Positions 9,851-23,200 of a DNA stretch of 64,000 nucleotides are shown here, one piece after another (position 1 is the first letter of the stretch; every line of letters begins with the position of its first letter). This stretch comes from Acanthaster planci. Lineage: Eukaryota; Echinodermata; Asteroidea; Valvatida; Acanthasteridae. A program made the position numbers and the translations under genes. The DNA lies in NCBI RefSeq assembly GCF_001949145.1, contig NW_019091535.1, forward strand, positions 496,051 through 560,050, given 5' to 3'. The notes under the pieces are model-generated. The model saw only the letters and a list, made by a program, of their open reading frames with translations. It was not told the origin of the DNA and made no database searches.

Positions 9851-12800
9851 GGTGGGGGTGCGGACGCTTGGGTGGAGTTCTTCCGTGGAATTCCTTGGCG
9901 ACAAAGTGAGTAAAATCGACGGACTCGGGCAAGGAAAGGATGAACACCGTCGAGATGATACAGCGGATTTATTGGTCTCCTGCTGCCTTTGTGTCGGGAC
10001 ACAATTATTTCTTGCTTCCACCGAGGATAGATCCTTGTTTAAAGCTTTAATCGATACGAAAACTGCTCTCGCACTCTCGCAATCGATATTCCAATACGGT
10101 CCTTATAGCAACTGCACTGTTGTGAAATTTAATATACAGATAGAACCGTCTATAGCTGCATGCTGGCGGTCGCAACAGGCTGACAGAGTCACCGAGTGTA
10201 AGCCCACATCACAGCAGTTTGGATATGATTTTATGTGCCTACGGAGCTCACGCACACACCCTTCACTTTGTTCATGCACTTGATTCATTACATTGGTTCA
10301 GTGTGAAATTGGATGGAGCTCACCGGGCTCTGTACCGGATACAGCGCAGTCGATCATGAATATTAAATCAAACTCATCTTTCTGTCATTGAGCCGCGGAC
10401 ACGCATTTCGTTGTAATGTAGAGCGAGCGAGGATCCATACTGTCTCTTGAAATATTCACTAGACCTTAATGGCACGAACCGAGGGGAGAGGAATATTTTG
10501 GTGTTGAATAATTAAAGCGCAATTTCGGGCTATAATTTTTCTGGTGCGTGTAATGAAGACTGCATGCTCCAGGCGTGGTCAAGCGCACGCTCGGTACCCT
10601 AAAGTGCATTATTTAGTTCCCTAAGGAGGTTTCGACTAAAATGATTATAATTACCTTATAACTGGAACTTAATGTTGAAATAATGAATATATTTTCAAAC
10701 AACAAACGCTTGCCAGAATTGCATATGGTTGGTCGTTCACACCGATGCAGCATTATGGCTGAGAGGGTTCACGTTTGTGTTAATATCACTTCCCTCGTAA
10801 TGTATTTTTCCTGGCAAAAACAAAAGTCAATTATATAACAATTATTGCTTGCCCAACACCCAGATGCAGGGAGGATGTAAACAACTGCCAGCCTCAAATC
10901 CTCTCAAACGGGCCCAACGTGTAAATCCAACTTGATAGGCCTCTTTTGACCATTTCTGCTTTCCAGTTCCATTCTCAACAGAATTATTCTTACTTTTGCT
11001 GCGACATAAGTAAGTTAAAGTCTGTAAGAAAAATCTGTGGAACAATGACCAGACAGACGAAAAATTCGAAAAGTGGAACAAAATACGGAAACAAAATTTC
11101 GCTCTTCATTTCGTATTTAGTTACCAATAGCAACGGAGCGCGTGCAGTTAATAATACGTGGCAGACGTGTTACATGTAATGCTGAAGGGCAGAACGAAGA
11201 ATGGGTTGCCTTATGGCATCTTTATGAAAAGCTACACCAGATAATAAAAATTTCAGTGTCATTTTCATCAATGAAAAATGGGCGAATTAAGTCTGCTTCA
11301 GTGAAGTCCCCTAATTTTTCAAGTGCGTATTGTTCTGGTCTGCACATCCAATTCTTTGAATTGATTCATACTGATACGAATGTGCGTGCATGCCAATTTC
11401 GATATGGTGTCAGTGACATAACTACAAGAGGGAGCATGGCGTTGTGCACTGTGGCTCCCAGCTAGAGGTCTGTACCAACTGTGTGTTCCCCGCTCAGAAA
11501 TTAGAGAAGGAAACCGTAGTACACCTTAGTCTGTGTTTAAAAAACTGTGACCGTCGAACCCACTGAGTGCCCCTCTCCAGAAAACAAAGTTCCCCGAAGC
11601 GCCCCCTGCAAAATGTGTCCCAGTTACGCCGCTGCATGGTGTGCAAAGTTAGAATAGAATCCCAAATTATTACAGGTATAGTAAACATGTATCTGGAATT
11701 CTTATTCTATCCAGTAAATGCAGCAAAAGCTCTAAAAGCGTTAATCTGGAGGATGAGAATTTGAGGTAATACATTGCTCAGTAATTTTATTGAATGAATC
11801 ACTAAACTCGCCTTAAGTCTTATTCTTGTTCCAAAATGCTCTACGGGGCCAGTGCTTTCGGTGGGTTCTTTTTTCGTTTAAATTGGAAGGAAAGAATCTT
11901 GTGACCACCGTCCTTTATATTTTACTATAGTTCCGTCTGGAGTGTTGTTTTAATTAACTTTGTCCTGCTATGTTACTGTAATCATTTGACTTGATTTTTG
12001 TTTAAAATTTACTGTTTTTCTGATCGAACATCAGAAAAAAGGAAAATGTCTCACTTTTTCAAGCGCAGAGCCGCGGCCTCTGCGAGTCACAGGCATTGCC
12101 TTACTGTTTGACAGGGTAGGAACACCCAACCCCAGTATGAAGCTAAAACGTCCTTTCGAGAAGTTACAGCTCAAAAATCCCACTGTGTTTATGTATGTGT
12201 AATCATTCACCGTTTCTGGTATGTATGTTTATGTTTTCATAAAGCACTCGCTTTGAAAGACGAGGTTGCATGCCGAAGGCTAAAAATAATTTCCGAAAGA
12301 GGGCGTTCTTTACATTCGTGAAAATTATTAGGGCTGAAAACGACAATAACAACAAAAAAATAGTTCCTGAGACGAGAAGAGCCAAAGTAAGACAAATAGA
12401 ACGTATTTGTTTTCACCCCAAAAGTTCTAAAATAAAAATTCACTTTTTATTCTGAATCACGGAAGAAATATGATGTTATGAACAATAGACAATGACGAAC
12501 GGCTGCGACCCAAATGCTAAGGTTTCTTCCTAATCCTTCGAAGGTCAAAGTGCACATGCAGGGACCAAGGAATGCGGAAAAGCATTCACGTGGCCTTTTG
12601 ACTGTCAGGCCAGGGTAACGGGCATGTACACGTTACGAGTACTACTTTGAAAGCTCATGGTCTCTTCGTGGAGGTCTCTCGATACATGGTTTTAACTACA
12701 CGTTCAGAGTGTCACAGAAAATCTGGTCTTTTCTAAATTGATGTTACGGGTTGTTGAACAAGTGTACTCATAATAAAGTCGCTGTTGATGAGTGTTGCAT

Positions 12801-13180
12801 ACAACAGGAAACGTTGCCATGGTAATGAGATAAATTTAGCTGACAGGTGCAACTGTCTAGGGACTTTACACTTCGCAATCGCCTTCTACATCTATATAAC
12901 GAGGAGCATCGTTTGGCGCCCGTCGGCACTGAAAAGAAAACTGGGATGGAATGGCTAAGGTGTGTATGTTAGAAGCATGCAATAGTTAATAGCAGCTGTG
13001 GAGGTGTTCAAACAGTGGGCTTCCCACTGAAAAGATTTTCCGGAATCGGCTCTGTGGAACGTGTCAACAGTAGTCAAAGATTGGAGATGTCCTTAGGCTG
13101 AAGAAGCATTAGAATTCCTTCCTCTATGGTCGTACTGACTATTGTGTCGTGGTTGTTTCTCACTGTAGTGATGTTGTCAA
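9851..13180. other. TRAF 5' region and intergenic DNA, no gene seen
   Basis: From 9851 to roughly 10100 the TRAF frame stays open upstream of the chosen ATG but contains no further ATG, so this is probably 5' UTR of the first exon. Beyond that, only short scattered open frames without family signatures are present. It includes the head-to-head spacer between the TRAF gene and the plus-strand gene at 13181. Confidence 0.5.
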
Positions 13181-15846
13181 ATGGTATATAAGATGACAGT
13201 GAGAGGACAGCGCACTGAGGATTCTCCTACCTGCAACTACGAATGCACAAGCAAAGCATCTTCCTCACTCCTAAAGCTCTCCACAGATCTGCCTTGCATT
13301 TGCGATAGGGGTGCGCATCCCCGCGACGATGGACATCTCACTGGATGGGGGAGCGTTGCTGGTCCTAAGACGAAACACAGGGGGGTGGGTGCGTCTCGGA
13401 TTCCGCGGAAACCATTTCCCTCTCGGCTGTACGAGGCTACCGCTTCAGACAGCCGATCCAACGAGTTTGTCTTCAGACATTACCAGAACGTTGGACTGTA
13501 CATGGAACAGTACCGACGGGATCATACTGTCATGGATACGGGGCGGACCCTGCGGCAGACAGCGGAGGATAGGGTCATCTTGATCACACCAAGTAGGCCT
13601 ATATCGACTCCAGGATCTGACCATCTTCGTCTACCATCGGTTCGGTAGGTTATGTCCCTTGGATCGCTCCTCAAGAATCTTGAAGTCACCAATAACAAAA
13701 CCTTGGAGTCACCTGTGTTGTACGCGAAACTTTCAATTTCTTGGTTTTGGGGCGGGAGAGGCGCGGGTACACCGGGGACGGGGGCTATCATTACAGGTGC
13801 CTGTAGTTAAATGGGTTAAATTTTAAGTGCTTCAGCCCTTAGTCCAGTAGGAAGGGCGAGCTGCTGAACGTATAAACGCGCAATCGCCATTTCCCTTCAT
13901 ATGTGTCTTTTATTCGTTCAGTTGGCTGAATATACTTCACACTCTTTTCATGCGACTAAAAATAACACCTCGTTTTCGGTTGCAAAAATCTTATCAATGT
14001 ACAGCCAAACTAAATTACGCAACACTATACATGTATATATTCAAGATAATTGACAACGGGAGGTCACGACACGCGTTTGTGTTTCATATCATGTCTTTCT
14101 AAGTATTTTAGTGATACATGAAATTATTATTTTCATGTTATAAATGCTACTTTTTGAGCCGTGTTCAAGGTACACAGTAGGCATATGGTACACAAGGCCA
14201 TACGGCTGCAAAAACCAATTATGTTGTGTGAAGCGTACGGCCGGCAAAGCGCGAATCTGAGGAGTTCATTAATCTCTGCCAGATTGATATGTTATAGCGA
14301 AAGATTATTAACCATAGGCATAGGAATTAATAACATTCCACGCATGCTGTTTCGTGGCGCAGCCGATCAAAGCACATTACACGGCATTTCTGTGTTGAAA
14401 TACATCAAGCTGTTGGAATCCAGTACAAGTGATAACACGTTATCTCATCTGAAGCACCCATCAACTATGAAACGCATACAACAATGAAGGTGCACCGCAA
14501 ACAGTATACCATGTAAATACCAAGGACTACTTGGCCATAACATTACTAGACCATTCGCGCAATGAGATTACAGAACAGACCAGCAAAACAAAATTGGAGA
14601 GCAGATTTTCTTTATTGAATTGGGGTCGAATATTAAGGGGCCTTTGCGTTTATTTGGCAGTTCGAAGTTCAAGAATGCCTGTGACCATATTAATGGACGC
14701 TGACCATGATGCACTCCAAAATGGTCCTCGCATTTCGCTGAGCCCACCCCAACAAAAAATTCCTGTTGCGGCTGTAAATCAGAAGGAAAATGTGACATCC
14801 GACTAAATTAAATGGAACTGAAAATTACACGCAACAAAATATAACAGTATATATCTTTGGGGAGGATGTCAGCAGGAGTAAACCGGGCGCTCTGAATTCC
14901 AAAATAATAGCTCATTCTTGGCAGCGAATTGATTGCTCAAAAAAAAAAAGACTGCCTTGAAAAAGTCAATGTCGTTGTATTATGTTTTACGTATGTCTGT
15001 TATTGTGGCTGCAGAGAAAAAGTATGGCCTCCACATTTTTTTTTCAGAGGTAACCGTTCTATGGTGTCACCAACTGCAATCACCATAAAAGAACACAGAG
15101 TCGACAACAGACGCCGGGTGCTTTGTGAAGACACCTCACGAGGAAGCTCACGAGAGACGCACAGTACTGTGTGGCCACAATGTGACCTGCCGAAACCAAG
15201 TAGCTGCACTCCAATCTTTAAAAGCAAAGGAAACAGGAAACGCCAAGGTCGGCGCAAACTGGGTAACTTGGGGGCTGAGGCTGTCAAATCCAAACTCATT
15301 GACTCCTACACAGGAGGGACGTTTGTAAACATAGTTGGTGAGTTACGGGCCGAGGTGGTCGGCAGCCATCTTAAAAGCACCGGTCGAAAGAGAAGCAACC
15401 TCCGAATGAACTCTTTGGGTAACACAGCCTCCTCTGCTGACAGAGGGATGAACGCGAGGACGTATGAAACTTGGGATCACATTTGGCAAGAGAATTTCGA
15501 CCACTCTGCGGAGCGAACCTCTATAGGAAGTTTTAACACTAAGGGCAAAGCCAATACAAAACCAGGCCACCTCCAAAACAAACCACCAAGGCACACTCAA
15601 AACAGATGTGACATCTGTCCAGATTTTGCCTTGGAACCAGGAAAAATGGCTTTGACCAATTACTACTTGGGTAGCCGTAATTTTTTCCAAGCAAACTCTG
15701 TCGTCGGTAATAATAATCGTCATGTGGTAACTAAAACTCGTCCACCCATAAGTTACCAGCGCAGGGCCCCACCCCTCTCAAGGGACACTGTCGTTGTCGG
15801 TACGGGTTCACCGTTCAAGACAGAACAATGTTATTCGGACAAGTAG
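13181..15846 (+). CDS. Unrecognised 420-aa protein, two-exon gene model
   Basis: Exon 1 is 13181-13644 and exon 2 is 15048-15846 (1263 nt, 420 aa). Exon 1 ends CG|GTAGGT and exon 2 begins after a strong acceptor (TTTTTTTTTCAG). The phases match (CG+A = Arg), and the second open frame runs 266 codons to a TAG, long for chance in such AT-rich DNA. An in-frame TGA lies just upstream of the first ATG; the second ATG (13193) has an A at -3 and may be the real start. The protein is basic, rich in Arg, Ser, Asn and Thr, with no signal peptide, membrane segment or domain I know. Visible blocks are EFVFRHYQNVGLYMEQYRRD, KGNRKRQGRRK and RTYETWDHIWQENFDH. A poly(A) signal follows at 16441. Upstream or intermediate exons may be missing, and the function is unknown. 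Confidence 0.55.
13645..15047. other. Proposed intron of the orphan gene
   Basis: GT..AG intron between the two proposed coding exons. It holds short open frames (e.g. 14161-14487 and 14531-14806, plus strand) without recognisable similarity. One could be an alternative exon, but nothing supports this directly. Confidence 0.4.
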
Positions 15847-16440
15847 ATTTTCAGAGAGTTACATGTAGTGCAATTCATCATCTTTTTAAACCATGTTATC
15901 ATCGTTGATCTGAAACAGGCTTTAGCTTGAGTACTTGCTTCTTGTCGCATTGTGTGTTACCGTCATAACAGCATTCAAACCACTTTGTCACGACACCCCA
16001 TTCGGAAAGTATTGATCAGTCTGAAGAATGTTCAGTTGACTGTTCATTCTTGAAAAACGGACGCTTAAAATTGTTTTGATAGACACAAATCGCAGTTCAT
16101 ACTACACTCAATCACGTCGAGTAGAATGAGAAACCAACACTCTTTAGTACACCGTTTTAGACGATACGGGTTGACATTTTTTTTTAATAATTCGATTTGC
16201 CGCGCTGATATTTTCTGTTTTATGTTCAGGTTTTCATTTTAAATGGCGCACTTCTTTCATTTCACTTATACTTTTAATGTGTCACTCTTGTTTCCTTTTA
16301 TACATGCTCCTTCCATTTTATTTCATCATTTTTGACATTTTTACTCATTTAAAAGTAAATTGTTAAGTATAGTATTTTTTTAATTATTATTTTGTCTGTG
16401 TATTCGTAATGCGCATTTTGCCAACTTCCTCTGTAACTAA

Positions 16441-16446
16441 AATAAA
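16441..16446 (+). promoter_or_regulatory. Candidate poly(A) signal for the orphan gene
   Basis: AATAAA about 600 nt after the stop codon at 15846, on the coding strand. Confidence 0.5.
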
Positions 16447-19001
16447 AGTTTTTGAAATAACGATAAGATGACAAGTTTGTATGACTATATACTAACATAT
16501 CAATCTTGCAGAAGCTCACCTATCAACACTTCATATATGATATTCCAAATGTATGTGTTTTTGAAACGAAATAATTTCCTACGGTGACTGAGGGATATCT
16601 ATGAGTAATCCCAAAGGTGTAAATGTGGTCACGCCTTGAAGGATGGTAACCTGTGGTTTCCAAATCAGCCTCTCACCAAACGTGCTTGTTGGTGGTGTAA
16701 AGAGACCCCATACAAGCATATTGATAGCATTTGACAACTTGAAGATTGATGTACATGTAGCTTGGACTTGCGAGATACATGCTGTGAGCGGTATGCATCC
16801 TATACGATCCATACGATGCACGATATGGGATTTCCAAGGGGGGTGCAGTAGGCACAATAGCCTTAGGGTATACTGCTTGCGCATCACATGGGGGGGGGGG
16901 TTCCACCTTTACCGTATATTGTGCAGGGTATATATCTACCGGACCCGTGACTTCATGGAAACGCCTGTTCCGCGCATGTTAACTTAAAGAAAAACAAAAA
17001 GTTGCACCCTGGCAATTGTACAGTAACGGCTTGGGCTATCGGAGTAAAGCTTCAGTCTATTCAGCCAACGCTGGACAATAAATGGATGGAATTCATGACT
17101 CAAATCATTAGTAAAAAACGTTTTGTTCTCTTGGTCAACAGACAATAATGAAAAGTGGTTTAGGACTGATAAACACTGAAAAAGTGGGGATTCTTTGTTT
17201 CAAATAGGCTCAGACGCTTTGCGTCTTCGCCCATTCGAATAAAAGAATTTCCACTTTTTTGTCGCTTCTCCTCAACTGAAAACTCAAATTTATGGTTATT
17301 GCTAGATGGTAATGGTGAAGGGAATGCAACCAGCCCTTTATTTGTGCAGGGACGTTAGTTGTCTTGATTGTTAGAGTAAGTCAAAACTTGGGCCAATTAT
17401 GTTACTTACATAGAGCTGCACCGACGGGTTTCGACTGAAATTCACAGGCAAAGCACAACTAACGATTATCAAGTCAAGGTTAACATAGTATTTTTCTGAA
17501 TAATAAAGGATTTGAACCCTTTGAAAACGGAGAAAATTTACCAGTGTTTTAAGACAGTGCCTTTGCGCTTCCGCCAATGAGGGAAAAATTGAAAATTCTA
17601 TCGTTTCTTGCAGTGGGTAGACAGTGCATCAGCTGACCGAGAGAAAACACCTGTTTCAATATGGTGAAGGGTGCAACTGTGTGCGAGTGCCCATGTGTGA
17701 GACAATTTGACAGCAAATCTTGTAGCTGTCCAAGAGAGAAGCCGAGGAGGGAAAAGGGGGCCTTCCTCCCCAAAAAGAGCTACCGTTTTTGACTTTATGG
17801 ATTTTGTTTTGAAAAGAAAGTGACTGAAATGAAGGGTTTTTTGGTCTTCATGTATTTCATTTAAAGCACCAAAATGTAGTCTCAACCCTCAGAAAGGCCA
17901 TGGTTATAATAAAAGAAATTTCAAAGTTTTGCCCCAACGATTCTGGATCTGCCCTTGCAACCGTCACGACACAATCTTAATGCATGCATGCTTCGAGACC
18001 AGTGCACGTGAAATTCGGAAGCTGGGAACCCCGTGTGCACACAGCTGACAACCCAAACTACAGATTTATAGGGCCTAATAAGGTTGTGATGTCAGGATTT
18101 GCCATTGAGGATACCCGAAGGGCACTGATAGCGCTGGGGCATCCGTAGTAGATATCGCCACCGATCGGAGCTTTTATTCTTCTAGATTCTGCTATCAATG
18201 TCCTCTGTGGTATATTTTGTTTCAGATGCACATGCCAGTGACCGCCCTCCGCGATGAAACTAGACATATCCATGCTATTCAGTCCTCATTCATTCTTTAA
18301 AAAGGTTTGAAAGTCGAACAAATTGGAAGCGATTCTACAGCCCAATAATTTATTGGGTCGGACAAAGCTCAATGGACTCCGGAATGAATACAAGTGATTT
18401 TCCCATACAATGTCAATGTTCTTCCTTTTCTTGTGTGTGACTAAGTCCTTACACCTCCATGGTACGGAGGCCAGGGCAATGCCGACGGCAGTATTCGTAA
18501 CTGATTGACCAACTGATTGGATGGGTTGATTGGTTTTTCATTCATTCTTCACTTACCGAATCTTACACGAAGATTCCAATTAATGTGGTGGCGCTATTGC
18601 AGTATCTGCTCGATGCTGCAAGTGTTCGAGCTTCACTTGTTGGTACGGGTACGGGTACCAGACTTGCCCCAACACACATTTCGTACTAGGAATTATCTGG
18701 TGCGTACATGGAGATCGCGTATTTGTTGCGACCGCGGCGCTTAAACTTAAAGTTTAAAAGAATGATCAAAACCAGCAGACAAATGCCGTGTGGCTGGTGG
18801 ACCTTCTCCCTGATATACGGTACAGACTACGGGTACCAATGGACGGCAGAAGCTGGTACGAGGTCGATGAAACCACGGCCACGGGGACAGGAGAATGAGT
18901 ACGTACGATTCTATTTTTCAACAGATGAAATGTCATACGGCGCCGTCACGAACCACGGTAGGCCTGTCCTTCCTCTTTGGTTACACTACACTAGCCCCCT
19001 A

Positions 19002-19063
19002 AAAGGAGTATTTGTTGGGCCCTGTTTACGGGAGGAGTATTTGTTTGCCCAGTTTACGGGTCT
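19002..19063 (+). repeat. Imperfect tandem duplication of about 30 bp
   Basis: GGAGTATTTGTTGGGCCCTG...TTTACGGG is followed at once by GGAGTATTTGTTTGCCCAG...TTTACGGG. Two copies only. Confidence 0.65.
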
Positions 19064-19956
19064 AACACTAAACCAAATACCTGAATACGCGCCGATAGAA
19101 AGCCATCCGAAATACTCTCGTGAAGAGGTTGGCCTCCTTTTTTTCCCCTGGAAATTCAAGATTATGGCTAGAACTTGAAGATCACTTTTCATTCAATTTC
19201 ATGGGTGTTAGCCATTGAATTTTTTTTATTCGCCTTTGAAGGAAGATACCCCAAAAATACCAGTAAAACTAAGCGCTCATTTCTGAATGTAGCCTCCTGC
19301 CTCTGTCCTAAATACATGTTCCGGTAGGTCTGCAGTTTGGGGCTTTTTGTGAAAGAAATGCCCCGAACTGGAAACTATCAGTCCCAAATTAGGGATTTAT
19401 AGAAATATTTCTACGATTCCTCCTAATTATGATCTGTCTTATAATAAAAATCCCATGGGATCACAAAATATTAATGAGCTCGCACGCAGAAATACAACGA
19501 TTTGGTGGAATGCACCCCTATGGTACATATACATGTACCTGTAAAGCTGTACAGACTACAGTAAGCGTAACCTACATGTAGCATTAACAACGCTATAATT
19601 CTTAATGTATACCCCCTGTATGGCACAGTGTACAGTATTTGGCGCACGTGATATAATTATATTAGGCCTATATGATATACATGTACGATAATAGTAATAT
19701 TGTGCAGACGTAAGTCTCGACGTTTTTAGGCCATACCGGTAGCAGGGATTATATTATTTACATCTTCGACTTATGAGAAAAAGAAAATTGATGAGAGTGG
19801 GCAGTGTGAAAGTTGTAAAATTAATTTGAAAAAAACCCAACAATTCACATCTGTTGCTATGGTGTTGTCTGGTCAGCTAATGTCCACTGCAAAATCTAAA
19901 CTAGGCCCTTAGTTTTATTATGGGTTTTGCTGAGTACAACAGACGTAGGAGTAGAA

Positions 19957-20220
19957 TGAAGCCTGGGCCGTTCTCCAATACTCAACTTCGGCTCCGTCTC
20001 AGGCTTCAACTGTTTTTATCTATACGGTAGCTAACTTTGAAGCTGTATGCGCAGTAATTAGTCTAATAGTGCCACAAAACATCAAATAAGATGCAAGAGA
20101 GCCAAAAATTACAGTAATCCAATTTAATTTAAACGCTTCAGGCCCTCTATCGGGGATTGGTTTTGGAAACAAAGCCTGAGACGGAGACGAAGTTGAGTAT
20201 TGGAAAACGGTTTGCTTGAG
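19957..20220. mobile_element. Foldback element with about 45-bp inverted arms
   Basis: The left arm (19957-20009, TCCAATACTCAACTTCGGCT then CCGTCTCAGGCTT) is the inverse of the right arm (20165-20220, AAGCCTGAGACGG then AGACGAAGTTGAGTATTGGA). The arms are separated by about 155 bp without coding capacity. The structure is MITE-like; the target duplication was not resolved. Confidence 0.75.
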
Positions 20221-23200
20221 TTTATTTTGTTTTGAACCAGCAGCTGACCAGCGTTTTTTTTTTAATATGGCCAGCATTGAACCAATACATCCTAATCTAC
20301 AACATTCTCGCTTTGGAGCAAATAAACACTAATTGTTAATTGTTTGTTACCTCTGAATTGACACTGGGTTCAAGGCAGTGGTTGCCAAAATTTTTTCCTA
20401 CCCATAAAGTTGCAGTATTAACTAAATATTATCACTTGGTGTTTTGAATGAAATTAATATTTCATTTTCTTTCTGTGATCTGTGGCCCTGGAGGATTTTT
20501 TTAAAGGAAAAGGTCTGAAAATTGGTCGCAGAAGGTGTAAATTCCACTAGATATGAATATGAAGGCACAGTGACATCACAACATTTGCTGAACACGTGGC
20601 AAAAAGCTTGCATGTACAAACCTTTCTCAAACCTCTAGGGTAGAAAATGTCTTGTTAAACTCCTGCTGGAGCTGCTTTGCTGTCACACCATCGTGGTGCC
20701 AATGTGGGTACTGGTACATGTACATGTACCCTCAGTCACTCTTCTTGGCTGCAGGGTCATGTTCAATGTACATGTACATGTACATGTACACTAGTTATAA
20801 GTGGAGCATAAGAAAAGAAGTGTATAATGTGTCACCTGTGTGCATCAAGCTTTTCAAATCAACTGCTAGTTGCACACCTGTGTTCATACATGTTGTACAT
20901 GTATATGGACTCTATTGGCTGGTTGGGGACCAGTCACGTTAACAGTGTTTCTCCAATGATTGTAAATTTCTGTCAGTGTTTTAACACCCTGCAATGTACA
21001 TACATACATACACTGTACATGTATGCAGGCAGTTACCGGAATTTCAGTGAAAGAGTGGACCACTTGATGTTCTGTCAATGTTGTACATGTATTCCATTTT
21101 GTTTTCAGAACAACATTTACCCCACAGTTTTGACTTGACAATGGACTCTGAGTTTTTTTACAAAAGCAGATATTGAGTTAGAGTTTTAATCCAGTCTTTG
21201 CCTCCTTGGCCTGATGCTCATGAAGAATATATGTACTGGTATTGTTGTTGAGTGCTCAAGACATGGCAAAATGTAAAACAATCAGGGAAACTTTGTGAAC
21301 ATGACATATTGTACTGTACTCTAATACTGGCCTCCTTTTACTGTGTTTTGTATTAAAAAAATGCATGTGTATACGGGTGTATTTACTACATGTACCTGTG
21401 CCTTTTTAAAACATTAATTCTGTGCATGCATTTTATTGAGGAACTTGCAGTTTGTTTACCTGTTGAAGTGTTTACGTCTAAAGATCCCATGATAAATGAA
21501 CCATACATGTATGTGTTCATCTACATGTAGCTCATCATTGTTGGAACAAGTTCTCTCTGTTATAAACAAGTATGGTGAATGACAACCAACAAGTGTGTCT
21601 TCAAATCTGAAACACATTTCTTGAGTCAAAATTTACATGCAGATGCAAAGTGATATTCATGCCATCAAACTGAAAGCTCTTGTAAGGAGAATTGGGTAAT
21701 GTACATACATGTACATGTGTAAATGGCCCATTGTTCATTCAATCAATAATTACACAGTTTACATGAATGTATAATACCGGTACATGTTACAGCAATGTTA
21801 TTTTGCACTTAACAAACAAATACAAAATGTACTGTTTATGTAGGTAAAGCATTAAAATGCTATATGACCTCATCAAACTAGAAAATACATGTAAGGTACA
21901 TGTACATGTTTGCTTCAGTGCATTCAAGGAACGCGTAATGCAAACACCTACATGTACATTGTAAGTTTATGCAAGTTATGTACTTGACTTTCAGATGGAG
22001 TGTCAAATTTAAACACTTCTTACCACTTTAATTATGATTAAACAAGGAATGCACATCTGAAAAAACCTCAGTTTCATATCTTGTTAGACCTACACATACT
22101 CTACACGTACATTTTGTGAATCAAATTCAGATCATCAATTCAATCCATTTTTCAAGTATTATTCTAGCCAAATATAAAATGTACCAGTACAAGTATATCA
22201 TCTTGTATATTTGAAAAGGTCATTTAAAGTCATGGAACCATGGAATTGATATTGATATCTGTTGTGAACCACAGTACCCCCTGTGACTTCCATGCCATCT
22301 GCAGCGATGTAGACTTTCAACTCTCAAGAGTTCCTGTACGTCCCATAGCTGCGTGCCCACACAATGTGACATTTACTGGGGTCTGGAATAATATGCGGGC
22401 TCTGCTAGTGTTTGGTTACACAAATTTCCATATTATTTTTCACTGTGTAGTTGATGCATCAGAAAATCAGCCCTATTCTACTGGACAAGATTGTCCTACC
22501 GTACATTATCTACATTTATGTGGGTTGTGCAAAAAAAAAGAGCCGTTTAAGTACACACTGTACATCCAATTGACGAACAATGTGAAAATGTAGTGGTGTA
22601 TAATGTTACAATAATGGTTGTACTAAGCATGTGTGATGTACCGGTAAGTATGGACTCGATCACATTACTGCAAATGTTAGCGATTGGGCTGAATTGTGAT
22701 TCAATCAGTTAATGTCACTTATTCATATATCATCTCAGCCAAGTTGTCGTCTCTTTTGTAGCAATTCCCAAGCCTGCCAGAAAAGAAGAATTCAGCATAA
22801 TGATGTACATGTACACTGCAGAATTATGAAGGAAAGCGAAATGCTCGTTACATCTTATGAGGGTGCTTAGTACTTGTACGTGTGCACAGTGGTACCCGGA
22901 TGCCCTGGACAAAATTGCAGACTTTTTGTCATCTGGTGTTTATAGAAATAGGATATTCCTTGCAAAGGTGCGAATGCAAAACAAAAAAATTGAAAAATCC
23001 AGTGTCAAAATCATCAAAAATTATTCAGATTAGATTGACATCTTGCACAGCCCAATTTACCGTACTGTCGCTTCCTTTGACGTCCCATTTTCACACACCA
23101 TCTGCACCCTCCAGGCAAGTCTGCCTTGTAAGACTCCTCATTGCACCAACTACATGTTCAGATTAGAAAGGAAAAAAATCTGTAGCGTCTGTCTTCGTGG

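Noticed and set aside
15343-15723. Minus-strand open frame of 126 codons
   Set aside because: Overlaps the longer plus-strand exon of the orphan gene; treated as a shadow, although it cannot be excluded without transcripts.
16880-16900. G-run and nearby ORFs as a possible gene end
   Set aside because: Simple poly-G tract with no coding evidence.
18708-19178. Plus-strand open frame of 156 codons
   Set aside because: No family signature or supporting splice or poly(A) context, and it contains a local tandem duplication; could be chance.
20767-20790. Regular short repeats as a possible CRISPR array
   Set aside because: Animal genome, hexamer units without spacers; a microsatellite.
22240-22593. 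Plus-strand open frame of 117 codons
   Set aside because: AT-rich, no recognisable motif, no splice support.
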